From an uncultured Oscillospiraceae bacterium (lineage in GTDB: Bacteria > Bacillota > Clostridia > Oscillospirales > Oscillospiraceae), in NCBI GenBank assembly GCA_934569045.1, contig CAKTJX010000005.1, positions 1 through 64,000 of the forward strand: a stretch of DNA of 64,000 bases, read 5' to 3'. A program made the position numbers and the translations under genes. The notes beneath the pieces are model-generated. The model had not been told where the DNA came from and made no database searches. It worked only from the letters and a program-made list of their open reading frames with translations. The number at the start of each line of letters is the position of its first letter. Positions within the stretch are counted from its first letter, which is position 1. Positions 8,310 to 16,588 of the stretch are shown piece by piece.

Positions 8310-9683
8310 ATGCATTACGACGTTTTGATCATCGGCGCGGGCCCCGGGGGCATTTTTTCTGCCTATGAGCTGACCCTGCGCAATCCTTCCTTGAAGATCG
8401 GCGTGTTTGAGGCCGGTCATCCGCTGAACAAGCGTTCCTGCCCCATCAACGGCACCACCGTCAAGAGCTGCATCGGCTGCAAGAGCTGCTCCATCATGAG
8501 CGGCTTCGGCGGCGCGGGTGCCTTCTCTGACGGCAAGTACAACATCACCAATGACTTCGGCGGCACCCTCTACGAGTACATCGGCAAGAAGCGTGCCCTG
8601 GATCTGATGAAGTATGTGGACGAGATCAACATGGCCTACGGCGGCCAGGGCACCAAGCTCTATTCCACCGCGGGGACCAAGTTCAAGACCATCTGCATCC
8701 AGAACGACCTGCACCTTCTGGATGCCTCCGTCCGCCACCTGGGCACCGATATCAACTATGTGGTGCTGGAAAACCTCTATAACTACCTGAAGGACAAGGT
8801 GGACTTCTTCTTCGACACCCCCGTCCGGGGCATCCATGTGATGGATGGGGGATACGAGGTACAGTGCGACAAGGACACCTGCACCTGTAACCAGTGCGTG
8901 GTCTCCGTGGGCCGCAGCGGCAGCAAGTGGATGGAGCAGATTTGCCAGGAGATGGACATTCCCACCCAGTCCAACCGGGTGGACATCGGCGTGCGGGTGG
9001 AGCTGCCCGCCGTGGTCTTCTCCCACCTGACGGACGAGCTGTATGAGAGCAAAATCGTCTACCGGACCCAGAAGTATGAGGACAAGGTCCGCACCTTCTG
9101 CATGAACCCCAAGGGGGCCGTGGTCAACGAGAACACCAACGGCATCATCACCGTCAACGGCCACAGCTACGAGGACCCCGCCAAGCAGACCGAGAACACC
9201 AACTTTGCCCTTTTGGTTGCCAAGCACTTCTCCGAGCCCTTCAAGGACTCCAACGGCTACGGCGAGTCCATCGCCCGGCTGAGCAATATGCTGGGCGGCG
9301 GCGTCATCGTCCAGCGCTTCGGCGACCTGATCCGGGGCCAGCGCTCCACCCCCAAGCGGATGGAGGAGTCCTTCGTGACTCCCACCCTGAACGCCACCCC
9401 CGGCGATCTGAGCCTGGTGCTGCCCAAGCGGATTCTGGACGGCATCATTGAAATGCTCTACGCCCTGGACAAGATCGCCCCCGGCACCGCCAACGACGAC
9501 ACCCTGCTCTACGGCGTAGAGGTGAAGTTCTACAACATGGAGGTGGCCGTGGACGAGCACCTGGAGACCAAGTACCCTGGTCTCTACATCATCGGTGACG
9601 GCAGCGGCATCACCCACTCCCTCTCCCACGCCTCCGCCAGCGGCGTGCATGTGGCGAGACGGATCGCGGGGTATGAAGAATAA
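8310..9683 (+). CDS. COG2509-type FAD-dependent oxidoreductase
   Basis: A 457-residue flavoprotein. The N-terminal dinucleotide-binding fold shows VLIIGAGPGGIFSAYEL, and FAD contacts are completed by the C-terminal YIIGDGSGITHSLSHASASG. A cysteine-rich loop, CPINGTTVKSCIGCKSC (residues ~42-60), and SGFGGAGAFSDGKYNIT are hallmarks of the uncharacterised COG2509 dehydrogenase family, common in anaerobes. The reaction is unknown. The GGCGGC-rich codon usage matches its neighbours. It is transcribed alone, with an identifiable promoter upstream and a strong terminator directly downstream. Confidence 0.85.
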   Translation: MHYDVLIIGAGPGGIFSAYELTLRNPSLKIGVFEAGHPLNKRSCPINGTTVKSCIGCKSCSIMSGFGGAGAFSDGKYNITNDFGGTLYEYIGKKRALDLMKYVDEINMAYGGQGTKLYSTAGTKFKTICIQNDLHLLDASVRHLGTDINYVVLENLYNYLKDKVDFFFDTPVRGIHVMDGGYEVQCDKDTCTCNQCVVSVGRSGSKWMEQICQEMDIPTQSNRVDIGVRVELPAVVFSHLTDELYESKIVYRTQKYEDKVRTFCMNPKGAVVNENTNGIITVNGHSYEDPAKQTENTNFALLVAKHFSEPFKDSNGYGESIARLSNMLGGGVIVQRFGDLIRGQRSTPKRMEESFVTPTLNATPGDLSLVLPKRILDGIIEMLYALDKIAPGTANDDTLLYGVEVKFYNMEVAVDEHLETKYPGLYIIGDGSGITHSLSHASASGVHVARRIAGYEE

Positions 9684-9689
9684 AAATTT

Positions 9690-9720
9690 CCACCGCAGGT
9701 TTTTCCTGCGGTGGTTTTTT
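9690..9720. terminator. Bidirectional terminator between convergent genes
   Basis: Perfect 10-base stem CCACCGCAGG / CCTGCGGTGG with a TTTTT loop and TTTTTT after it on the plus strand; AAAATTT on the other side serves the leftward URO-D operon. Confidence 0.9.
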
Positions 9721-10712
9721 TATCCGAAGCATTCCTTGGAATACGCGTCGATTTCCTGGGTGAGCGCCTCATAGACGCCGGGGAAGGTGGCCTTGTCCAG
9801 GCCCTGGGAGGCACCGGGGATAAAATACAGCTTCCCGCAGGCATCGCAGGCCTTGCGGACCTCCTGGCGGATCTTCTCCCGCGTCCAGCCCTCGTAATCC
9901 ACGCTGGCGCTGTCAATTCCGCCCATAAAGGAAATCTGCCCGCCGTACTGCGCAATGAGCTTCGGGATGTTGTTGGTGGTGATGACCCCCTGCCAGATAT
10001 CAATGCCCATATCGATCATATCCGGCACCAGCGTTGCCGCATAGGAGTCGGAGTGATGCACGATGATCTGGACACCGTGGGCTTTATAGTAGCCATAGAT
10101 TCGCTCATAGGCGGGTTTGATGAACTCCCGGAACATATCCGGGGACAGGAAGGTGGATATCTGGCTGCCCCAGTCATCGTGATGAAACAGCGCGTCCGGC
10201 TTCAGGTATTTGCAGACCTCTGCCGCGTAATTCAGCTCAAACTGGGTAATGCAGTCAATGAGCGCGTGCATTTCCTCCGGATACTCATAAAAGTCCATCA
10301 TACAGTTCTGGATCTCCAGAAGGTAATGGCACTGCTCAAACACACCTGGCGCATAGGAGAAGGTGGCAAACTGCTCCTTCCGGTCCACCGCCTCGGCCAG
10401 ACGGACAAAGGGTTCCCAGGCCGCCTCGTCATAGATGACATTGGGGACCTTTACATAGTCCTGCCAGTGTTCAATATCCTTCACCACGATCTTGTCCGGG
10501 GTATGCACCGGGAAAGCGCCGGGGGTTCCCGCGGGCCAGGATCTGGTAATGCCCCAGGCATTGACCACATTCAGCTCCCCAGGCTTGGGTCTCGGATTGT
10601 GGGCGGCAAAGGGTGTGCCCCCCAGGAGGGCGAAGGGCTCAAACATATTCACAAACCGATCCGGTTTTCCACCATGGATGGTTTCCAGCAGATTTTCTCT
10701 TTTCGTCAGCAT
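9720..10712 (-). CDS. URO-D/MtaA-fold protein with altered metal motif
   Basis: A 330-residue member of the uroporphyrinogen decarboxylase superfamily, which includes corrinoid-linked methyltransferases such as MtaA and CmuA. Recognisable blocks are FHHDDWGSQISTFLSPDMFREFIKP (residues ~155-180) and FMGGIDSASVDYEGW near 250. The position that holds the zinc-thiol motif H-x-C-G in MtaA-like proteins reads HHSDSYA here, so the cysteine is missing; its paralogue at 12238 keeps HHCCGY. It is the last gene of a four-gene leftward operon and abuts the bidirectional terminator. True haem biosynthesis is unlikely in this context. The substrate is unknown. Confidence 0.78.
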   Translation of the reverse strand: MLTKRENLLETIHGGKPDRFVNMFEPFALLGGTPFAAHNPRPKPGELNVVNAWGITRSWPAGTPGAFPVHTPDKIVVKDIEHWQDYVKVPNVIYDEAAWEPFVRLAEAVDRKEQFATFSYAPGVFEQCHYLLEIQNCMMDFYEYPEEMHALIDCITQFELNYAAEVCKYLKPDALFHHDDWGSQISTFLSPDMFREFIKPAYERIYGYYKAHGVQIIVHHSDSYAATLVPDMIDMGIDIWQGVITTNNIPKLIAQYGGQISFMGGIDSASVDYEGWTREKIRQEVRKACDACGKLYFIPGASQGLDKATFPGVYEALTQEIDAYSKECFG

Positions 10713-10775
10713 GGTTTCCTCCCTTTCCTTTTTGGTTACTGGGGCTGCCGCGGATGCGGCAGCCCCAGCCGTTCA

Positions 10776-12194
10776 TCAGGTATTCTGCACCGCCTCGGCA
10801 GCCTTGCGTTCCTCGATCTCCTTCTGCATCTGCTCCAGCTTGTCCTTGGACAGGCGGAACAGGAACAGCAGCACCAGCGCGCCGACAATCAGCAGCGCGG
10901 CGGGGATCACCAGCAGGGTGTTGGCGATGGCCAGCTTCATACTCTCCGGCGCGGCCTCCACCGCGATTTTGGCGGAGAATCCGCCCGCGGCCAGGGCGGC
11001 GGGGAGGATGATGCCCTTCAGGGTAGAGGCAGCCTTCAGGGGGATGTTCGTCAGACCCATGATCCAGCCGGAGGCATTCTTTCCGGTCTTCCACTCGGAG
11101 TAGATTGCGGTATCGCCGTAGAGAGCGGAGGAGCAGGAATAGACACAGCCATAGCCCAGCTGCGCTACGGACACCAGAATGATGACCGCCCACACATTGG
11201 TGTACATGGTACGGGCAGCCAGCAGCGCCGCCGCCATCACCAGATAGAACAGAATCATGGTATTCCGGCCGGACAGCTTCTTGGCAATAAACCGGGAAGC
11301 ATAGGCACCGATAACCGCCAGGAAGGCAATGATCAGGGTGTAGGTAGCCTGGAGGCCCTTGTTCAGCGCGATGTAGGTGAAGTAATAAACCACTGTGCCG
11401 GCAATCATGAAGTTGAACAGCCACTTGGCCAGATCCGCAATGATCAGTGCCAGCAGGGGCGGATTGGTGAACAGCGCCTTCAGCAGGTCCACAACATTTG
11501 TTTTGGCCCGCTTGGTCTTTGCCGCGGAGGCCCGCTCCTCCTCGCCGGTATCCTCATAGCCCTCAGTGAGCTTGAAGTGAATCCAGTAGGTGATTACCAT
11601 GCTGGTTGCCAGAATGCAGGCGAGCACGGCATAGGACAGATTCTCGCCAACCAGGCCGGTCAGGACCGCCAGGAAGGGAACACCCAGATAGGACCAGGCA
11701 AACTTGGACATATTGTTCCAGGTCGCCCGGGAGGAGGCCATTGCCACCCGTTCATCCGGTGTTTTCGCCACCACATTGATCATGGCGATATTGGCGGTAT
11801 AGGGCCAGTTGTGCAGGAACCGGCAGCCCAGCCAGAAGAAAAAGAAGAAGGCGGTGGACACGGCATCCGTTGTGCCGATGCGGAAATACTGGAAGAAGTA
11901 GAAAATGGGAATCAGCCAGGTGAAGGCCACCAGCCAGGAGCGATAGCGGCCCCATTTCATGGGCTTTGTGGAATTCATTACGGCGCCGTACATCCAGGCG
12001 GTGAGCGCGTCAATGGCGGCGGTGGTGCTGCTGAGGAAGGCAACGCTGCCCAGGCCCAGCTTGGCCACATTGGTCAGATAGAACGTGGAATAATAGGTGC
12101 CCACACTGGTCATCAGCGCGAAGCACATATCGCCCACGCCGTAGAAGTAGCGGATGCCCTTGGACAATCCATTGCGTTTCGGCGCGTTACTCAT
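10776..12194 (-). CDS. GPH-family cation symporter
   Basis: A 472-residue, 12-helix transporter of the glycoside-pentoside-hexuronide (MelB-like) family within the MFS fold. The N-terminus GIRYFYGVGDMCFALMTSVGTYYSTFYLTNV and the loop MNSTKPMKWGRYRSWL (near residue 80) match the family, in which the D-x-x-x-D/GRYRPW loop is involved in cation coupling. The C-terminal ~30 residues are a charged amphipathic helix. It is placed between two URO-D-fold genes, so it probably imports the substrate or a conjugate of it. Many GPH proteins in such clusters carry non-sugar glycosides, so the substrate remains open. Confidence 0.85.
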   Translation of the reverse strand: MSNAPKRNGLSKGIRYFYGVGDMCFALMTSVGTYYSTFYLTNVAKLGLGSVAFLSSTTAAIDALTAWMYGAVMNSTKPMKWGRYRSWLVAFTWLIPIFYFFQYFRIGTTDAVSTAFFFFFWLGCRFLHNWPYTANIAMINVVAKTPDERVAMASSRATWNNMSKFAWSYLGVPFLAVLTGLVGENLSYAVLACILATSMVITYWIHFKLTEGYEDTGEEERASAAKTKRAKTNVVDLLKALFTNPPLLALIIADLAKWLFNFMIAGTVVYYFTYIALNKGLQATYTLIIAFLAVIGAYASRFIAKKLSGRNTMILFYLVMAAALLAARTMYTNVWAVIILVSVAQLGYGCVYSCSSALYGDTAIYSEWKTGKNASGWIMGLTNIPLKAASTLKGIILPAALAAGGFSAKIAVEAAPESMKLAIANTLLVIPAALLIVGALVLLFLFRLSKDKLEQMQKEIEERKAAEAVQNT

Positions 12195-12237
12195 AGAACT
12201 CTCCTCTTTTCAGAAATAATATTCCGGTCAGGCCGGG

Positions 12238-13278
12238 TCAGCGCAGATTTTGCAGGAAGGGATTTCCCGCCGTGCCGTCATCCCGGACGCTGTCCAGGTC
12301 CGGACGGGCACAGGTATATTTCGTAGAGCCATAGCGGATGATCTCGTCATTGACGATCTTGTTTCTTTCCTTGGTCTTCAGTCCGGCGGCCGCCACCCAG
12401 CTGCCGCCGGGGGCCAGCTCATCGATGGTCTTGTCAATACTGGCGCGGATCTCGTCCTCTGTCGTCTCCGGCCGGTCCATAAACTGATTGTCAAAGCCGC
12501 CCACAAAGCACATCTTGTGGCCCACTTCCTTTTTCAGTTCCGCCGGTTTGTTGGATACATGCATGGTATTGGTGGCGGAGCAGCCCATATCCGCGATCTC
12601 GCCGACAATGGGGGCAAAATAGCCGCAGCAGTGATGCTCATACAGGACTCCCTTAGAGGTAATGGAGTCAATCACCCGCTGCAGGTGGGGCTTGATCAGC
12701 TCCCGCCAGGTATCCGGGGACATGAACATACCCCGGCCGTGACCGTAGTCATCGTGCATGATCAGGATATCCGGTTTGTAGTACTTGATCAGGTAGTCAT
12801 ACAGGCGGATCTTGTGGTCCGCCACCGCGCCAAAGAAATCGTAGCAGGCCTCCGGCTCCTCTACCAGCGCCATCAGCGCGTCCTGGAACTCCATCACGGA
12901 GAACATCCGCTCCCACAGGCCGTAGCCCACCATGACCCGGGACAGCTTGTGTTCCCGGTCCCACTTGGCCGTATCCACAGCGGCGTGCCCCTCCCAATCC
13001 AGCTTGCTGAGATCGGGGAATTTCATGGTCTCCCGCCACTTTGTAATGTCGGGCACCAGGTGCTTCCCGGGTGTCGGGTTGGCCCCGCCGATATTGGGCT
13101 CGAAGGTCCAGCTCTGGCCGAACCAGTCATCCGCGGTGCCGTTGACGCAGATGGTTTCCCGGATAAAGTCCATGCCCCGGGGGGCGCAGGTGTCGAAGTC
13201 CGACGAAATCGGCAGATACTCCGGCTCCTTATGCTGGTAGGCCAGCAGACCGTTTTCTCTGAAACTCAAGCTTGCCAT
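12238..13278 (-). CDS. URO-D/MtaA-fold methyltransferase-like protein
   Basis: A 346-residue member of the uroporphyrinogen decarboxylase superfamily. Visible blocks are ILIMHDDYGHGRGMFMSPDTWRELIKPHL (near residues 170-198), the metal-ligand segment YEHHCCGYFAPI near 212 (H-x-C-G as in MtaA/CmuA-type enzymes), and CFVGGFDNQFM near 255. It is followed after 43 bases by the GPH transporter. The family transfers methyl groups between corrinoid proteins and thiols, but no corrinoid protein is encoded here. A demethylation-type catabolic role is an inference. ATG 13278 is followed by ASLSFRENG and preceded by GGAGGAAG. Confidence 0.8.
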   Translation of the reverse strand: MASLSFRENGLLAYQHKEPEYLPISSDFDTCAPRGMDFIRETICVNGTADDWFGQSWTFEPNIGGANPTPGKHLVPDITKWRETMKFPDLSKLDWEGHAAVDTAKWDREHKLSRVMVGYGLWERMFSVMEFQDALMALVEEPEACYDFFGAVADHKIRLYDYLIKYYKPDILIMHDDYGHGRGMFMSPDTWRELIKPHLQRVIDSITSKGVLYEHHCCGYFAPIVGEIADMGCSATNTMHVSNKPAELKKEVGHKMCFVGGFDNQFMDRPETTEDEIRASIDKTIDELAPGGSWVAAAGLKTKERNKIVNDEIIRYGSTKYTCARPDLDSVRDDGTAGNPFLQNLR

Positions 13279-13299
13279 GATTCTTCCTCCTTATTCTTG

Positions 13300-14745
13300 T
13301 TACATCAAACTGCAGGCAATTGGGTAGGCGATGAACAGAACCGCCAAAACCGAGGGAACCAATGCCAGAAATCCGTACTTTGCCATGTCCGCGGCGGTTG
13401 CCCAGCCGGTGCCTGTACCCAAAACCACCGTTGTCATAGCCGGAGGCGTCGCCCAGGCATAAGTGGACATCATACCGATGACGGCGGCGAAGGCCGCGGG
13501 GTTGACAGAGCCCCCCAGTCCCACCGCAATGGGGAGGCCAACAGCGGACACAATGGTGACGGTCACCATATTGGAGCCAACATTGGTCAGCAGCGCCGTC
13601 ACAATCACCAGCAGCGCCACCAGGCTGAAGCCGCTGAGTCTGCCGGCAAGGGGCGCGATGGCCTGCTTGACCGCCTCCGACAATCCGATATCTCCATTGG
13701 TCATGGCCCCGCCCAGGGCCAGGGCCGCGCCGCCCATAAAGATGCAGGGCCAGGGAACCGCCTTCATGCCCTCGCTCATTTTCAGCAGGGGTTTTCCGTC
13801 TATGGAGCTAACGCACAGCAAAATCATTCCAATCAACGGCGGCGTAACCGTGCCATAGGCGCTGATGGCTTTGCAAACCGTAGGAAAAACACCCTTCAGC
13901 AGATCCGGCGCCACCCAGAAAAAGACAATTGTAAAGAAAATCGCAACCGTGAGCTTCTCTCTGGCATCCGCCTTGGGCAGAGACCGCTTCATGGCGGGAA
14001 TATCGATTTCCGAGATTCGGGCGGTATCCGGTTTCAGCAGGAACCGGAAAATCAGCATCGTCCCTGCCAAGCTCACAAGCCCCGCGGGAATGCCCGCCGC
14101 CATATACGCGCCGTAGCCAATGCTCTGTCCGACGATGCTCTCATAAACAGACATGGCCATCAGCGGGAACACATGGGCAATGGGCGTAATGGCGCCGGAG
14201 ATGCTCGCGGCAATGATCAGACCCGCAGTCATCATCACAGCCAGGGGGTCTCCCTTTTTCAGATTCAGAATCCGAAAGATCTCCTCATTGATGGTCAGGT
14301 AGATCATCACGATCACCGTGGTGCTCATACAGGAGCCTAAGAGCAGCACCGAGAGGAAATAGGTCGTCAGAAAGTACCAGGGGCCCTTCCGGGAGATGGG
14401 CAGGGACAGAAAGCCGATGGCGCAGCGCCGGATAAAGGGCGTATTGTGGACCGCGTGGGAGCAGCAGTATGTAAAAATCAGGAAACAGATGGTGGGATTT
14501 CCAAAGGAGGTGGCCATCAGACTGGACATGGAAATCTCCGGCAGCAGCGAAAGCAGGAACAGGCAGAACAGGGACGGCCACTCAATGCCCACAACAATCC
14601 ACAGCAGCACCGACGCGGCAAATATGCCCAGCAGCATCGTCGCGCTGCGGCTCAGGGGCCCGATGGGGGGCATCCCCGCAAACACCGCCACCAGAAGCAG
14701 CGCCGCAAGCAGCATGATCAACGGGTTTTTTGTCCACTTTTTCAT
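13300..14745 (-). CDS. DASS/SLC13-type anion:sodium symporter
   Basis: A 481-residue membrane protein with about 12 hydrophobic segments, resembling the divalent anion:Na+ symporter group and related CitM/ArsB-fold carriers. Features are paired re-entrant-like motifs rich in S, N and T (LLGSCMSTTVIVMIYL near residue 150; LLTNVGSNMVTVTIVSAVGLP near 395) and repeated PP/GG kinks. It is the first gene of the operon, with a 17-base palindrome about 100 bases upstream. It probably imports a carboxylate or sulfonate used by the downstream enzymes. The exact substrate cannot be read from the sequence. Confidence 0.75.
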   Translation of the reverse strand: MKKWTKNPLIMLLAALLLVAVFAGMPPIGPLSRSATMLLGIFAASVLLWIVVGIEWPSLFCLFLLSLLPEISMSSLMATSFGNPTICFLIFTYCCSHAVHNTPFIRRCAIGFLSLPISRKGPWYFLTTYFLSVLLLGSCMSTTVIVMIYLTINEEIFRILNLKKGDPLAVMMTAGLIIAASISGAITPIAHVFPLMAMSVYESIVGQSIGYGAYMAAGIPAGLVSLAGTMLIFRFLLKPDTARISEIDIPAMKRSLPKADAREKLTVAIFFTIVFFWVAPDLLKGVFPTVCKAISAYGTVTPPLIGMILLCVSSIDGKPLLKMSEGMKAVPWPCIFMGGAALALGGAMTNGDIGLSEAVKQAIAPLAGRLSGFSLVALLVIVTALLTNVGSNMVTVTIVSAVGLPIAVGLGGSVNPAAFAAVIGMMSTYAWATPPAMTTVVLGTGTGWATAADMAKYGFLALVPSVLAVLFIAYPIACSLM

Positions 14746-14842
14746 TTTTCTTTGCGCCTCTCTTCTTTGGGAGTTCAGGTTTATTTTAAGACACCCGTGT
14801 TCAAAAAGATATAGGCCGGCAAGGCAATGTTTTCCCGCTCTA

Positions 14843-14859
14843 TTGTGCTGTCAGCACAA
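14843..14859. promoter_or_regulatory. Candidate operator palindrome upstream of the DASS operon
   Basis: TTGTGCTG-T-CAGCACAA is a perfect 8-base inverted repeat around one central base. It lies about 98 bases before the DASS start codon, between that gene and the end of the PucR-type regulator, where a PucR-family activator or repressor would be expected to bind. Confidence 0.5.
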
Positions 14860-14873
14860 TTAGAAAAGAAAAT

Positions 14874-14913
14874 CCCCACCAGATTTTGCTGTTTTTCACA
14901 AAATCTAGTGGGG
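14874..14913 (-). terminator. Terminator of the PucR-type regulator gene
   Basis: Arms CCCCAC(T/C)AGATTTTG / CAAAATCT(G/A)GTGGGG around a 10-base loop, followed on the minus strand by ATTTTCTTTT. Confidence 0.75.
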
Positions 14914-14937
14914 TCTTCTCTGGTTCTATTGTTAAAA

Positions 14938-16362
14938 TTAGGAATTGTGCTCCAGATAAAAGATGCTCAGCCGGAGATAATCCCGCAGCACCGGGTCCTC
15001 CAGATCCCAGCCGGTCCACTCCTTCAGGCAGCGAATCCGGTAATTCAGCGTGTTCCGGTGGATATACAGCTGCTCCGCGGCTCTGCCCACGGACCGTTCA
15101 TGCTCCAGATAGGCAGCCAAAGAGCGCAGGTAATCCTGCTTTTCCTGACCCTGGCTCCACAGATACCGGCACATGGGCTCACAGGCCTGGAACCGCTGAT
15201 CCGGCTGGGACACCGTAAGCAGATATTCCCGGCCCCAGTCATAGAACCGCGCGACACCGCAGCCCTGCTTTCGGTTCAGCGCGTACATGGCCTGGGCATA
15301 GAAAGAGGGAATCTTCCGCAAATCCCGGAACGGCAGGCTGACACCGATTTGCAGCTGCTTGCTTTCCTTCAGTTTTTCCAGAATCTGCATCCCCAGCACA
15401 TCTGCCCGGGACACGGCAGTGATGGCCAGCAGCATTCCGGAGTAGACGAAGTTATACACCGACGGGAAGCACTGCATCAGATCGTTGCGCAGGAGCTGTA
15501 ACGCGTTTACGTCCTCTGTCCCCGGCAGGAAGCGGATGACAAACAAGGTGATTTTCTCAATCTCCGTACTGCCCAGAATCAGTGTTCTGTGATAAGTTAC
15601 CAGCTTTTCCGGCACCGGCCTGGATTCCAGCAGGTCCTCCATGAGCTGCTCATTGATGCGGACATTCTGAATGGTTCCGGCAGCGGAGAATGCCATGCTG
15701 GCCCGGGCCGCAAGCATCCGCAGAACCGCCACATCCCCCTGATTCAGCGGGCGGTTCCACTCCAGCACCGTGAGCTTTCCGAATTCCCGGCTTCTGCGCC
15801 GGATAAAGCAGTGCAGCCCCGTCAGCGCCACATTCTGCTGGGTGACGGCGAACCTGCGGATATTGTCGTCATAGCGGGCCACGGGGTCGCTGACCGCCGC
15901 CGCCATAGCCCGGTAGTCCTCCACGGAGATCTGCCCGTTGGTACGGATGTACTTCCAGGAGGGGATCTGCTCCGGGTCCGCCCCCGCAAGCTCCATGGCC
16001 AGCAGGCGATAGCTGGAGTCCTGAAGCATCACAGGGTTTTCCAGCGCCAGAGTGCACAGGCGGGCGAATTCATAGAAATTCTGATTGATCAGACTGAGCT
16101 CTACCTTGGAAATCCAGTCGTCATACCAGCTGAAAATGCTCTGCACCGCCAGGAAACACTCATCCACCGTGACATTGCCGATGACAAAGAATTCATCGTC
16201 TATGCTGCACCGGACACCTCCCGCACTTTTCCGGATATACAGATACCCCGGAGCGGAAAAGGGAAGGGGCCCGGAAATATTCCGCTCCAGGGTTCCGGAG
16301 ATATGGGAGACAACCTCGTAACCGGTCAGGCGGTTGAGGATCATCCGCATATTCAGTTTCAT
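14938..16362 (-). CDS. PucR/CdaR-family transcriptional regulator
   Basis: A 474-residue regulator. The C-terminal HTH_30 domain ends the protein and contains LYIHRNTLNYRIRCLKEWTG, the signature of PucR/CdaR/SdiR proteins, after a GGDEF-related middle region. The N-terminal ~230 residues are a ligand-sensing region without clear similarity to me. I use ATG 16362 because GGGAGGG lies upstream and the product begins MKLNMRMIL. It lies immediately upstream of the four-gene DASS/URO-D/GPH/URO-D block on the same strand but is separated from it by a terminator. Family members respond to small carbon or nitrogen metabolites, so it probably controls that operon. Confidence 0.85.
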   Translation of the reverse strand: MKLNMRMILNRLTGYEVVSHISGTLERNISGPLPFSAPGYLYIRKSAGGVRCSIDDEFFVIGNVTVDECFLAVQSIFSWYDDWISKVELSLINQNFYEFARLCTLALENPVMLQDSSYRLLAMELAGADPEQIPSWKYIRTNGQISVEDYRAMAAAVSDPVARYDDNIRRFAVTQQNVALTGLHCFIRRRSREFGKLTVLEWNRPLNQGDVAVLRMLAARASMAFSAAGTIQNVRINEQLMEDLLESRPVPEKLVTYHRTLILGSTEIEKITLFVIRFLPGTEDVNALQLLRNDLMQCFPSVYNFVYSGMLLAITAVSRADVLGMQILEKLKESKQLQIGVSLPFRDLRKIPSFYAQAMYALNRKQGCGVARFYDWGREYLLTVSQPDQRFQACEPMCRYLWSQGQEKQDYLRSLAAYLEHERSVGRAAEQLYIHRNTLNYRIRCLKEWTGWDLEDPVLRDYLRLSIFYLEHNS

Positions 16363-16449
16363 AAAGCAGACCCTCCCAGAGAGCGCGGGCACGCGGGCAG
16401 ACCGCCGGGATGTATGCGGACCGCTTCCCGCCCCTTCAAGATTTTTTCT

Positions 16450-16478
16450 ATTATATCGGATTTCAGGAAATAATACAA
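16450..16478 (-). promoter_or_regulatory. Promoter of the PucR-type gene
   Basis: On the minus strand TTGTAT (16473-16478), 17-base spacer, TATAAT (16450-16455). It is divergent from the DUF3810 gene promoter. Confidence 0.7.
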
Positions 16479-16506
16479 GTTTTCAATAAAAATTAAAAAT
16501 TAAGGG

Positions 16507-16535
16507 CAGACAACCGGTGACAAATGTGTTATACT
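16507..16535 (+). promoter_or_regulatory. Promoter of the DUF3810 gene
   Basis: CAGACA (16507-16512), 17-base spacer, TATACT (16530-16535). The -35 matches the consensus only in GACA. Confidence 0.55.
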
Positions 16536-16588
16536 AAGATACTAAGTAAAAGTATACACTTTCCCATAATTATTAGGAGGGCTTTCCT

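Noticed and set aside
9711..12326. Very long open frame on the plus strand opposite the URO-D and GPH genes.
   Set aside because: It is the antisense shadow of GC-rich genes; the minus-strand products have clear family motifs, and the shadow is rich in Gly, His and Gln without motifs.
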